Shown piece by piece: positions 41,428 to 50,467 of a stretch of 64,000 nucleotides of DNA (its first letter is position 1; each line of letters starts with the position of its first letter). The stretch comes from Methylobacter sp. S3L5C (GTDB lineage: Bacteria; Pseudomonadota; Gammaproteobacteria; Methylococcales; Methylomonadaceae): assembly GCF_022788635.1 (NCBI RefSeq), contig NZ_CP076024.1:1736001-1800000 (forward strand), written 5' to 3'. Below the pieces are notes generated by a model that saw only the letters and a program-made list of their open reading frames with translations, did not search any database and was not told where the DNA came from. A program made the translations under genes and the position numbers.

Positions 41428-43257
41428 TTATTTATCAAACATCTGTCTCTGCAGCAACTCGATAGTGAGTAGTTTGGTTATTTCATTGGTGTAGTTTCTA
41501 CGCCCCGAAGTATGATCCTCGACTATTTTCCTGACAAATTGTTTATTTACATAGGACCGGTTAAGGCTTTTATCATCCAGCAATATTTCTTTAACATAGC
41601 TAGATAATTCGTCTCGAAACCAGATACGAAAGTGATGAAATTTGTGTCTGCCTAAAAAGATTTTTTCAACTTGTAGTGGAGCTAAAATCAAATGATCGAT
41701 TGCAGCAAGCCACTGGGGCATACCATAATTGAAGGCATAGTCAGCCTTGAACAGTACTTCGCGATAAAGATGTATATATTTGGAATATATATCAGACTGT
41801 TCGCTACCCCGCAAACCTCTGTCAGTCATAATATTACCGAGTTGAGGATTGCCGTCATTAATCAGTCGAAACGAGAGGTCACTGTTTCGTAGAAGCTCTT
41901 TTGGAGCCCGAAACATCAGACTGACCAATTCGTTATCCAGATATGGAGATCGAATAGCCAATTGAGATTGCTCTAAACTTAGTCGATTATAATGATGCCA
42001 AGGTGCCTGTTTAAAAGCCGCCAAAGATACCGGATGCCCTTGCCATGCTTTATTTAAGGTGTCTCCTGCAAGGCTTATTTCTCTTTCAAAGCCAGGTTCA
42101 AAGAGACCTTTACAAGGTGGTATCGCTTTTAAGTGCCTTGCTCCTCTTAGAATTTCACTACCGTAATTGCCTGTCAAGCGAACTGATGCAATGTCTCTTG
42201 CCAGTTTGTTTACATAAAGATCAGCGGAACCTGTTACATCAAGTCCACCATCAGAAATATAGACCGTTTTTTCGGCCAAGCCAGAGAACTCAGAAAGAAA
42301 GTTCTTACCTACTTCAAAGACTTGATGTTTTTGATTGGTAATTTTCGAGATTTCACGTGAAATTTTTACGTCATAACATTCATTATGCATGCCGCCGAAG
42401 CTATAACCTGGCAGCATGTCTGGCAAAATATCAAGGTTCGCCAATATCATTCTGGTGTCTAATCCACCTGTTAGTGATATGGCAACATCATTATCAGGTT
42501 GCAAATATTTCGGTAAAATCTTAATAAATGTTTGCCTGAAGGTGCTATAAAACTCTTCTGTTTCAAGGGGAGGTTGGCTTTCCCAAGTTTCCGGATTGAA
42601 ATAACAACTCTTATTGATACAACCTCTTTGATTAAATTGCCAAAGCGATCCTGGAGGTAATAGTGAAACCTGTTCGAAAAGGCTTCTGTTTTCCAACACG
42701 CAACCAAAACTAAAAGACTCGCCCAAGCTTTTAAAATCAAACTGCCTTAATTCCGGGCAGACTGCCAGTAGAGCCTTAGCTTCAGAGGCGAAATAAAGAC
42801 GATCATTGCATTCATAATAATATATTCTTTGCATTCCATAGCGGTCGTTGAATAGCATCACTAATTTATTTCGAAGATCAATTACCAGGCCACTAAACCA
42901 TCCATTTAAAAGTGGTAAGGCATCAGTGCCAAGTTCTTCAAAAAGATCGATCAAGTAGACAGCTTGAGAATATTCGGATTGTTGACCACGAGGGTCTGGT
43001 TTTTCAGAATATCGTTGATTAGAGAAATCTTCTCCCGAAAATATCAGGCATAGATCGCGGTTCTTGTTCCACAAAGGCATACAGTCTGCAAAAGAACCCG
43101 CTCGATTGACCCATCCAACGCACAAATTAAGACTCTCATTAACATAGCTATCAGAGGTATAAAATGATTCATGCATCATATGCTTTATCATCTGGTGAAC
43201 CATTGTCGCATTTTCAACGGAAGAACCGGATCCAATTATTCCTACAATTCCTGGCAT
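41428..43257 (-). CDS. Asparagine-synthase-like protein lacking the glutaminase cysteine
   Basis: A 609-aa protein with the two-domain asparagine synthase B layout: an N-terminal Ntn-hydrolase domain (~1-200) and a C-terminal ATP-pyrophosphatase domain (~225-600) with the PP-loop variant SLTGGLDTRMI. The N-terminus reads MPGIVGIIG, so the catalytic Cys2 of the glutamine amidotransferase is replaced by Pro. The family in EPS clusters is thought to amidate sugar acids. Without Cys2 it would need ammonia or another amine donor. Length is normal for the family. Confidence 0.85.
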   Translation of the reverse strand: MPGIVGIIGSGSSVENATMVHQMIKHMMHESFYTSDSYVNESLNLCVGWVNRAGSFADCMPLWNKNRDLCLIFSGEDFSNQRYSEKPDPRGQQSEYSQAVYLIDLFEELGTDALPLLNGWFSGLVIDLRNKLVMLFNDRYGMQRIYYYECNDRLYFASEAKALLAVCPELRQFDFKSLGESFSFGCVLENRSLFEQVSLLPPGSLWQFNQRGCINKSCYFNPETWESQPPLETEEFYSTFRQTFIKILPKYLQPDNDVAISLTGGLDTRMILANLDILPDMLPGYSFGGMHNECYDVKISREISKITNQKHQVFEVGKNFLSEFSGLAEKTVYISDGGLDVTGSADLYVNKLARDIASVRLTGNYGSEILRGARHLKAIPPCKGLFEPGFEREISLAGDTLNKAWQGHPVSLAAFKQAPWHHYNRLSLEQSQLAIRSPYLDNELVSLMFRAPKELLRNSDLSFRLINDGNPQLGNIMTDRGLRGSEQSDIYSKYIHLYREVLFKADYAFNYGMPQWLAAIDHLILAPLQVEKIFLGRHKFHHFRIWFRDELSSYVKEILLDDKSLNRSYVNKQFVRKIVEDHTSGRRNYTNEITKLLTIELLQRQMFDK

Positions 43258-43298
43258 GTGAATCCTTTTTCGTATTTCTTGAATAGGTAGATATAGAC

Positions 43299-43443
43299 GT
43301 TACGCATTGACAATAAAAATTAATAGGTTGACCGTTTATTTATCTCTAATATAGAGGATTTACAGGTATTTTCTTTAATAAAGAAACCACTAATTTAAAC
43401 TAAGCATTTTATTTGATGATAAATATTATTATCAATGCGTAAC
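43299..43443. mobile_element. MITE-like element with 18-base terminal inverted repeats
   Basis: GTTACGCATTGACAATAA (43299-43316) and TTATTATCAATGCGTAAC (43426-43443) are complementary at 17 of 18 positions and enclose ~110 AT-rich bases with no gene. It lies between the asparagine-synthase-like start and the first tRNA-like sequence. No target-site duplication could be assigned with confidence. Confidence 0.6.
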
Positions 43444-43465
43444 TTCTATTATAAAGAAGGTTTGG

Positions 43466-43540
43466 TGGAGCCGGCGGGAGGATTTGAACACTCCATCAAC
43501 TGATTACATTTCAGCCACTCTAACATTGAGCTACACCGGC
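43466..43540 (-). tRNA. tRNA-Thr-like sequence, atypical (TGT), copy 1
   Basis: A 75-nt cloverleaf-shaped sequence with GCCGGTG/CGCCGGC acceptor arms, encoded CCA, and anticodon loop AATGTAA (anticodon TGT). It departs from working tRNAs at several places: U33 is A, the D-loop is AATGTTA (no G18G19 pair), the D-stem last pair is G-T, and the T-stem has two mismatched and one wobble pair (GAGTG with CCTCC). Either a tRNA pseudogene or a specialised non-translational tRNA. It differs from copy 2 at only 3 of 75 positions. Confidence 0.6.
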
Positions 43541-43740
43541 ATACGCAAAAGCATTTTAACTACACACTAGCGGCAAAATTGATTCAATAAACAATTTTTT
43601 ACTCTACTTACTCCTCAAACTACATGCAATATTAATAACACTATATATTGTCAAGTGCTTTAGTTCTGGATGACGCCTTAATGTCAGCGCTATCTTGCCT
43701 TTATAGGTCATTTGAATAAAAAAACCTTTAACATAAATAG
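43466..43740 (-). repeat. Tandem duplication unit 1 (tRNA-like + decayed gene 3' end)
   Basis: Aligns with 43745-44020. After the tRNA-like part it holds a diverged, frameshifted copy of the end of the FemAB-like gene: on the minus strand a stretch still reads MTYKGKIALTL, as in the intact gene. Short insertions and deletions and many substitutions mark the middle part. Confidence 0.8.
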
Positions 43741-43744
43741 CGGG

Positions 43745-43819
43745 TGGAGCCGGGGGGAGGATTTGAACACTCCATCAACTGATTACATTTCAGCCGCTCT
43801 ATCATTGAGCTACACCGGC
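43745..43819 (-). tRNA. tRNA-Thr-like sequence, atypical (TGT), copy 2
   Basis: 75 nt, as copy 1, but with a perfect D-stem (GCTC/GAGC), D-loop AATGATA, and an acceptor arm GCCGGTG/CCCCGGC with one mismatch. The anticodon loop AATGTAA (A33) and the mismatched T-stem are identical to copy 1. It starts 44 bases downstream of the FemAB-like stop codon on the same strand, so it would be in the same transcript. Confidence 0.6.
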
Positions 43820-43863
43820 AATACGCAAAATCATTTTAACTAAACACTAGCGGCAAAGATCAT

Positions 43864-44838
43864 TCAATAAGAAATTTGCTTTAAAAACTTTTTTTTACTC
43901 CACGTACTCCTTAAGTTACGAGCAATGTTTAGTAGGCTTTCTGGTAGCAGCGGCTTTAGTCCTAGATGAAGCTTTAATGTGAGCGCTATTTTGCCTTTGT
44001 AGGTCATTGGAATAAAGTACCTTGGTACAAAATGTTGCTCAAAGCCGTTACGTCGTTTGAACTCTGTAAGCGAACTTTTACTGTTCTTGCCGTAGATAAA
44101 CTTCCCGTAAGTTAAATATTTTAAGCCTTTATCGGAAGAAACTTTAACCGCTCTGGCTAATAAAGCATTAGCAGGCCGTTTATCATAATGCTCATTCATA
44201 CATAAGATTTGTAATATCGAGCAAATTTGTCCCATATAAACCATTTTGATAAAACCTATTAGGACATCATCGTAATAAGCACCGATAAATTCGCTTCTGT
44301 CTAAAAATGACGAATATTCTGCTTTTACAACATCAATGCTTTTTCCATAATGCCAAAAAGGCCTACCTTGCCGTACTGGCGTTTCATTATTAATCCCTAC
44401 AATTCCTTGTAACAACTCATCATTGAATTCAACTTCCCGAATGACCAGTCCACGTCGTTCTGCTCTTCTGGCATTTTTTCTCGCTTCTTGCGGGAGACTA
44501 TCCCACCAAAACTTGTAGTCTGAAGTAGGTATCGCAGCAACATTATCCCACTCCATTGGGAAATTAAACTTTGGTGTAATATTTGGCAGTTGTTGTGCGA
44601 AGGTGAAAATGTCAGCATTTAGATGTTCTTGTTTTAATTTGGCTATGCATTTCATTGGGTCATTAATGGCCCCATCTTCCAGCCAGGCTTCATCTTTAAC
44701 CCTGCCAATCTTAAGCCAGTTACCAGAAACAAATATTTCCCTTCCGTCCATTTCAATAGAAGGGACATTGACAACTCGACCTTTGACACTAATTTCCACT
44801 TTACCAAGCTCCCGATCATTGTAGGTTATTTGCAGCAA
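43864..44838 (-). CDS. FemAB/GNAT-like acyltransferase
   Basis: A 324-aa cytoplasmic protein with the GNAT-type double fold of FemAB-like enzymes: WWDSLPQEARKNARRAERR at residue ~112 (the Arg/Lys-rich helix typical of this group), FIGAYYDDVLIGFIKMVY and ILQILCMNEHY strands, and a C-terminal KRRNGFEQHFVPRYF. FemAB proteins transfer amino acids from aminoacyl-tRNA, while other GNAT relatives use acyl-CoA; the donor here is not known. It sits among glycosyltransferases, so it probably acylates or aminoacylates an EPS building block. Its 3' end plus a tRNA-like sequence has been duplicated downstream. Confidence 0.65.
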   Translation of the reverse strand: MLQITYNDRELGKVEISVKGRVVNVPSIEMDGREIFVSGNWLKIGRVKDEAWLEDGAINDPMKCIAKLKQEHLNADIFTFAQQLPNITPKFNFPMEWDNVAAIPTSDYKFWWDSLPQEARKNARRAERRGLVIREVEFNDELLQGIVGINNETPVRQGRPFWHYGKSIDVVKAEYSSFLDRSEFIGAYYDDVLIGFIKMVYMGQICSILQILCMNEHYDKRPANALLARAVKVSSDKGLKYLTYGKFIYGKNSKSSLTEFKRRNGFEQHFVPRYFIPMTYKGKIALTLKLHLGLKPLLPESLLNIARNLRSTWSKKKFLKQISY

Positions 44839-44869
44839 TAACTTCTTACCAAAAACAGAATTTAAGTAG

Positions 44870-45823
44870 TTAAAAAAATACTCTATTAAAATTATTCAAC
44901 AACATTGATTTAAATATTTTCTTTAAACGGTGTTTTTGTTCACTTCTGCGAAAATCGACAAGCTCTTGAGATATAGGCCTTTGCAACTGGTTTATAAATC
45001 CCCAAAGATAGCCGCAATACAAAAATAAACCACTTACTATGTAGGGTTTATTTTTCATCTGATATATCGCTCGAAATAGCTCCCATACTGGATGCCCGCC
45101 CAGATAATAGTCCTGTTTACCGAATTTAAATCGTGATCTGAGAACTGTGCTTGTCCCGGTACCCATCTTTCTATGGTGAACAAAAGACTTTTCAGTAAAT
45201 GTTCTGGTATCCCATCCTCTCATGCGTGCTGTAGTTACAGCTGTCCAATCAATTCCACCTCCTTTGATTGGAAGGTACCCGCCAATTTCATCAAAACAAT
45301 CGCTTCTAAAAAGCTGGCATTGACCAGAAACATGTTCGATATTAACAATGTCGTAGTTATATGCGATGGTTGAATCTTCAATAAATGCTGTTCCGGCAAC
45401 ACCCAGCTGAGAATTATTTCTAAACTTATCGAGAAGAAACTCAAAATGGTCCGGGCCAAATGAAATGTCAGCATCTACATTACCAATAATTTCATGTTCT
45501 AGGTTCTGGGCAATCTTATAACCAGCATTGAAACAATGCACTTTTCCGGCAAAATTACGCTCTGCGCGGTCAGGCATTTTTATAAGTTCTATCCAGTGAT
45601 ACTTGGTCGTATATTTTTCTATAATCTCATCAGTACCGTCAGTTGATCCGTCACTTACGATTATCCATTTAATGGGTAGAACCGTCTGTAATATCATTGA
45701 CTTTAATGTCAACTCGATGAAAGCAGCCTCATTTCTGGCTGGTGTAATTATCACGTAGGCAGGAAGTTGCTTTGTTTCAGGCTTGTTGTCTGCAGATGTT
45801 GGTTTTTGTATATAATTTGTCAT
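44870..45823 (-). CDS. Family 2 glycosyltransferase
   Basis: A 317-aa GT-A enzyme: AYVIITPARNEAAFIELTLK near residue 22, the nucleotide-binding IIVSDGSTDGTDEI, the DXD as GNVDADISFG near residue 113, and GGIDWTAVTTARMRGW in the acceptor region. About 20 residues precede the domain. One of a run of sugar transferases for the repeat unit. It is separated from the FemAB-like gene by 31 bases. Confidence 0.88.
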   Translation of the reverse strand: MTNYIQKPTSADNKPETKQLPAYVIITPARNEAAFIELTLKSMILQTVLPIKWIIVSDGSTDGTDEIIEKYTTKYHWIELIKMPDRAERNFAGKVHCFNAGYKIAQNLEHEIIGNVDADISFGPDHFEFLLDKFRNNSQLGVAGTAFIEDSTIAYNYDIVNIEHVSGQCQLFRSDCFDEIGGYLPIKGGGIDWTAVTTARMRGWDTRTFTEKSFVHHRKMGTGTSTVLRSRFKFGKQDYYLGGHPVWELFRAIYQMKNKPYIVSGLFLYCGYLWGFINQLQRPISQELVDFRRSEQKHRLKKIFKSMLLNNFNRVFF

Positions 45824-45855
45824 GTAGATATCTCACACTAAAAATTGTTTTTTAA

Positions 45856-47028
45856 TTAACCAATGCTGCTTTGCTTTGACTCTTCTATGAGATGGGTAAG
45901 TGCCAAGAGCATCCAGGCCTGTGACCATCTAATATAAGAAATCTTGTTTTTACCAATTGGTAACACCTGATAGTAAAAGTAACCTCGTTCATCCCACATG
46001 TGTTTCAAACTCCAGTTAAATATAGTGTAGACCAAGTTGAGATTATTACTATCAAGATCCTTAAAATTTAGTAGTGTAATAATACTTTGTGCAATGCTAT
46101 GTATGTCAATTGGGAAAGTGTGATTATGAAAATATTTAGGGGCGCCATCAATCCTGAAAAAGTGATCTCGATAAAACTCAAATCCACGACGAATATTAGT
46201 ATCAAACTCTGACGTTTCTACGTATTGCGAAATAGATCGCAAAGCACACAAGTTGTAACCTGTATGAAAATTGTCTACCCAACGTTGTTTGGGTGACTCG
46301 CCGTAATCCCATGATCCGTCATCATGCTGCTTTTTTGCGGAGTATCGAGCGACAGTCAATGCCGGCTCAAGGAATTTTTTCTCGTCAGTGAGTTTGTAGA
46401 CTCTACAAAGAAGTGCTGCGCCCAGAAAATTTGCGTTATGTACTGGAGTTTGTGATGCTGGAAGCGGATAGGCGAAACTACCGGTAGTATCATCCTTTGT
46501 CCAGAAAAGCTCGTTCAGAATATATTCTGCAGCACTGACCGCCATTTTTAGGCAGTTGTCCTCGCGGTTTAATTCGTATACATCTAAAAGTGCATTGGCT
46601 ACGAAAACCGTACAAACAAGATTTGGCGAGCCTCTGGGTACCAATATAGTCCGCGTCTGCCATGGAAAGCTATAACCCCAACACCAGTAAGAGCTCTCTT
46701 GTGATCGATGGGCTATTAGCTTATTAACCATTGTCGGAATAAGATCTTTTTGGTCCAGAAGTCCAAGCTTTAAAAGTTTAATGAACGCCATCAGAAATAA
46801 TGCCATCGCCTTAGGATTATTTGTTTTGGGGACTAGTAACAATGACCTGATATTAATCGGACTTCTTTTCAATACTTGAGTTAATACAAGCCGAGGAATC
46901 CTGGTATTGAGGACAGGCAACAAGTTGAATATCTTGCTATTAATTGCATCATAAGGATCATAACCTACCCAGTCATTTTTACTGCAATAATCAAACAGCT
47001 TTTGTGTTACAGCTATTGGGTCTTCCAA
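45856..47028 (-). CDS. Alpha/alpha-toroid protein, six-hairpin glycosidase-like
   Basis: A 390-aa protein of repeating helix pairs (for example GYNLCALRSISQYVE, HNANFLGAALLCRVY), the pattern of the six-hairpin (alpha/alpha) barrel fold, with aromatic-rich loops (SSYWCWGYSFPWQT; DDGSWDYGESPKQRWVDNFHTG). Such proteins in EPS loci are unsaturated-uronyl hydrolase or C5-epimerase relatives, or are uncharacterised. No signal peptide, so cytoplasmic. The function cannot be fixed. Confidence 0.65.
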   Translation of the reverse strand: MEDPIAVTQKLFDYCSKNDWVGYDPYDAINSKIFNLLPVLNTRIPRLVLTQVLKRSPINIRSLLLVPKTNNPKAMALFLMAFIKLLKLGLLDQKDLIPTMVNKLIAHRSQESSYWCWGYSFPWQTRTILVPRGSPNLVCTVFVANALLDVYELNREDNCLKMAVSAAEYILNELFWTKDDTTGSFAYPLPASQTPVHNANFLGAALLCRVYKLTDEKKFLEPALTVARYSAKKQHDDGSWDYGESPKQRWVDNFHTGYNLCALRSISQYVETSEFDTNIRRGFEFYRDHFFRIDGAPKYFHNHTFPIDIHSIAQSIITLLNFKDLDSNNLNLVYTIFNWSLKHMWDERGYFYYQVLPIGKNKISYIRWSQAWMLLALTHLIEESKQSSIG

Positions 47029-47177
47029 GGTAAATTCTCCAGTGATACAAAAAAGATTATTTGAAAAAATCGGATTTTTTAAATTAAATTGAGATAATTT
47101 TATGGATAACGCTACTTCAGCCGGTTTAGCGTTATCTGCTTTAATTTAAGTTGTTTGAATGCCTGTTAAAGTGCCCA

Positions 47178-48188
47178 TTACTGGTTACCATTTTTTGCTA
47201 TAAACAGCATTTCATCCCACTTGACAACAGTGGAAAATTTTATTTTTCGTAGCGAGTCTATAGTCACTTCGGCTGCTTTTTGTCCCAATAAACGTCCTAG
47301 AAGACTGGATTTCCACTTAAGAATAGGGGGGGTAAATTGGCCACCCAATTCAAAAGCCAGTACATTAATTTCTTCAAGTAGTTCGGGATTTTCGGTAAGG
47401 AAAAACTGCGAATACATCTGCAAAAGTGCCACGCTAAGTTTTCTCGTTCTTTCATTGTCTTCAAAAGATCTTAGGTGTTGAATGGAAAGTTTTAATGACA
47501 AGAGTAAAGACTGAATACCTTTTTCAGAAGTATCCCTGCTTAATTGTGTAAAGCCTGTACTGCGGTAATATGATTTTGCCGTGCTGACAAACTTCACCGC
47601 TTCACTCGATAATACAACTCGGCAAATATACTCACCATCATCATTTAAAGACAGTCTTTCATCCCAAAAGCCAGCCTCATCAGTGAGCTTTCGACTTATA
47701 AGCCACGCCGCCGGAACCATATAAGCCTTACCATCAGTAAAGTTTTCTGTGATCCAATCAATAGGTGATAAATCTCGCCATATTCCATTTGGGGTAAATC
47801 TTGCTTTGTTGATACGATAATGAAACACTCCATAAGCTGATGAAAGTAGCTGTAAGTTCTTATGCCCCGTTTCGGCCACTTTCATTTGTTTGGATATCTT
47901 GTCTGGTGCCAATAGATCGTCTGCATCAAGCCATTGAATATAATCTCCTTGCGCAAATGACAATGCTTTATTCCTGGCAGAACTTGCTCCGCTGTTCTCT
48001 TGCGTTACGACTTTGACGTATTTCGATTCAAAGCTTTTTGCTACTGATAAGGTATCGTCAGTTGATCCGTCATTGACTATTATAATTTCCTTATTCGGCC
48101 AGGTTTGCGAAAGGGCAGAGGTTATTGTTTCCGCAACCCACTTTTCAGCATTATATGCTGGTATTAAAATAGAAACTAAATGTGACAT
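47178..48188 (-). CDS. Family 2 glycosyltransferase
   Basis: A 336-aa GT-A enzyme beginning VSILIPAYNAEKWVAETI, with IIIVNDGSTDDTL, the family signature ENSGASSARNKAL, and the DXD YIQWLDADDLL near residue 88. The C-terminal third is helical with no membrane segment. Part of the glycosyltransferase run. A gap of ~150 bases separates it from its neighbours on either side. Confidence 0.9.
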   Translation of the reverse strand: MSHLVSILIPAYNAEKWVAETITSALSQTWPNKEIIIVNDGSTDDTLSVAKSFESKYVKVVTQENSGASSARNKALSFAQGDYIQWLDADDLLAPDKISKQMKVAETGHKNLQLLSSAYGVFHYRINKARFTPNGIWRDLSPIDWITENFTDGKAYMVPAAWLISRKLTDEAGFWDERLSLNDDGEYICRVVLSSEAVKFVSTAKSYYRSTGFTQLSRDTSEKGIQSLLLSLKLSIQHLRSFEDNERTRKLSVALLQMYSQFFLTENPELLEEINVLAFELGGQFTPPILKWKSSLLGRLLGQKAAEVTIDSLRKIKFSTVVKWDEMLFIAKNGNQ

Positions 48189-48336
48189 TGCAGTAAGTCC
48201 TTATTATTTATTTTAAAGACAGAGATATTCTGCATCATAATGAAACAACCTGTTTTAAGCAGCATAGCCCCTGAAAAATTCATAATTAACAGTCTGGATT
48301 AATCAAACTTAACAAGGTGCGACTCGATTTATTTTG

Positions 48337-49407
48337 TTAGTTGCTATATCGAAACCAATGCAGTAATGACCTAAAGGGTCGCCCTAAAATGATCGGTCGG
48401 GTAATGGCTGCGTGGACAGCAATTAGTATGCTTTTTACAAATCTCCTTTGCTTCCAGTGTAGCTGCGCCGCCAAGATGCGGAGATCAGTAATTACACGTT
48501 TCTCAGCCTGTTTCCAGTCACAAGTCTGCAACATTTCAGTAAGCACATTAAAGGCGTCCGAGTATTCACCATTATTGTATAGAATACCAATACTCCAAAG
48601 GTATCTCCTGGCCAAAGCTGATTGTTGTATTCTCTCATTTACACCAAGGTCGACTAGCACCGCTGAGGTAATATCCACAATTGAATCCAATGGGTCGGGC
48701 TTTCCATCTCTTCTGAGCGTTGCAGCTGCGCGGGCTGCAAGGGTACTAAAAATTAGCTGTTTACCTTTGCTCACTGTTATCTGATGAGGATGATGCCGGT
48801 AATGCAGCAGTACTGCTCCAAGGTTGGCGAGTTGGTAATGGTCTGCGACTCTCAACCATAGGTCGTAGTCTTCAGAGCCGAAAACAACTTTCCTGTAACC
48901 TCCAACTGAGACAAAAACGTCTTTCCGCATAAGAACAGTGGGGTGCCAAATCGGACAGTCGTCAAGGAGGGCAATTCTAATGTCGTGGTCTTCAATTGGA
49001 TTGGCACAAGTTCTTAATGACATACCCATTATATCGATTATCTCAGCGGCACCACCAAGGACGCCAACCTCCGGATGTTGCTCCATGAACTCGACCTGCC
49101 ACCCTAGGCGGTTTATAACAGAAATATCATCGGCATCCATTCGTGCAATGTACTTGCCCTGTGCGCGACCACAACCGCGATTAAGGGATTCAACCAAGCC
49201 CCTGTTCTCTTGGTGGTAAACGTGCATGCGTGAATCTTTCTCTTGGTAAGAATCAAGAATCTGACCAGTAAAGTCGGTTGAGCCGTCATTAATGACGATA
49301 AACTCAAAATCACGAAAATTTTGATCAAGAATGCTTTCAACTGCTTCACGTAAGAAGCGCTCGCCGTTGTAAACACTCATCACAACGGAGACTATTGGAC
49401 TAACCAT
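48337..49407 (-). CDS. Family 2 glycosyltransferase
   Basis: A 356-aa GT-A enzyme: VSVVMSVYNGERFLREAVES, FIVINDGSTDFTG, ENRGLVESLNRG, and DXD IARMDADDIS near residue 95; GSEDYDLWLRVADHY is the acceptor/catalytic motif (ED). Adds a sugar to the repeat unit. Confidence 0.9.
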   Translation of the reverse strand: MVSPIVSVVMSVYNGERFLREAVESILDQNFRDFEFIVINDGSTDFTGQILDSYQEKDSRMHVYHQENRGLVESLNRGCGRAQGKYIARMDADDISVINRLGWQVEFMEQHPEVGVLGGAAEIIDIMGMSLRTCANPIEDHDIRIALLDDCPIWHPTVLMRKDVFVSVGGYRKVVFGSEDYDLWLRVADHYQLANLGAVLLHYRHHPHQITVSKGKQLIFSTLAARAAATLRRDGKPDPLDSIVDITSAVLVDLGVNERIQQSALARRYLWSIGILYNNGEYSDAFNVLTEMLQTCDWKQAEKRVITDLRILAAQLHWKQRRFVKSILIAVHAAITRPIILGRPFRSLLHWFRYSN

Positions 49408-49495
49408 ATTATTTTCCTTGGGTATTTTTCTCTTACTTACTAGATAGATAAGTCATGGCTCTAAATGGACTAATAATCTTGGTGGATTCTGGATT

Positions 49496-50467
49496 CTACG
49501 ATTTTCCACCTTTATTTATTATCAACAGGTTTATGTTTATCGGAAGGAACGAGAGAAAATACTTTCCTATTGAGCGTATTGATGGGTCCATGAAGAGTGC
49601 ATATCTGTAAGACTCCCTGGCACCTGCAAGGTCACCATTTTTTATCAAAAGATTACCTATTGCGCGTCTATTGGTACTTAAAAGCTCCTTCAATGCTTTT
49701 CGTTCCATACTTTTTAGGGTCTTGATTTTTTGCAGTTTTTGGTAAATTTTCTCATCTGACTTTTTAGCTTCGATTGGATATTTCTTTAGTTGATTGGTCA
49801 GGCACTCGGTTGATTCATCTCTCCTGTACATGACAACCAATACTTCCCTGATTAATCCAAAAGCCCCCTGGAGGGCAGCACGAGCCATAAGATCGAAGTC
49901 TTCATTAAGATTAAGGCTTGTATCAAATAACCCTGCCTTCGTTATGGCATCACGCCGAAATATCGTTGCCCCAACTTGCCATGGTCCATGCGTGACGACA
50001 AAATGAAATGGATCGGTAAGTAACAAATAATCCTTTCCTTTAAACTCGACTTTTACCTGATTCATTTCAAAGTAAGTGCGCTCGTTGTCATGCCATACAG
50101 ATTTATGACAGTCCGTTGTTTGCATACATATTTCGGGAAACTGACCAACTTGTTCCATTTGGGTAGAAAGATACGCAGGCATCCATTTGTCATCAGAATC
50201 CAAAAAGGCCAACCAAGAGCCAGTTGAATTTTTTATACCCGTATTTCTGGCTGCGCTAACGCCGGAATTGTCTTGATATATATATCTGATTTTATCCCCA
50301 TATCTTTCAAGGATTTTTTTTGAATTATCTGTAGATCCATCATCCACGACAATGATTTCATAATCAGTAAATTTTTGATTTAAAACACTATCAATAGCTT
50401 CTGTTACAAAGCATTCCCGATTGTAGGTTGGAATGATAACTGATATTAAAGGTGATTTTTCGGGCAC
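49496..50467 (-). CDS. Family 2 glycosyltransferase
   Basis: A 323-aa GT-A enzyme: ISVIIPTYNRECFVTEAIDS, IIVVDDGSTDNSK, NSGVSAARNTGI and LAFLDSDDKW (DXD) near residue 88, with LNEDFDLMARAALQ as the catalytic ED region. One of the four contiguous GT2 genes of the island. Confidence 0.9.
   Translation of the reverse strand: MPEKSPLISVIIPTYNRECFVTEAIDSVLNQKFTDYEIIVVDDGSTDNSKKILERYGDKIRYIYQDNSGVSAARNTGIKNSTGSWLAFLDSDDKWMPAYLSTQMEQVGQFPEICMQTTDCHKSVWHDNERTYFEMNQVKVEFKGKDYLLLTDPFHFVVTHGPWQVGATIFRRDAITKAGLFDTSLNLNEDFDLMARAALQGAFGLIREVLVVMYRRDESTECLTNQLKKYPIEAKKSDEKIYQKLQKIKTLKSMERKALKELLSTNRRAIGNLLIKNGDLAGARESYRYALFMDPSIRSIGKYFLSFLPININLLIINKGGKS

Noticed and set aside
43466-43819. Two ordinary tRNA-Thr genes
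   Set aside because: A33, loss of G18G19 and the mismatched T-stem make normal translational function unlikely; reported instead as atypical tRNA-like sequences.
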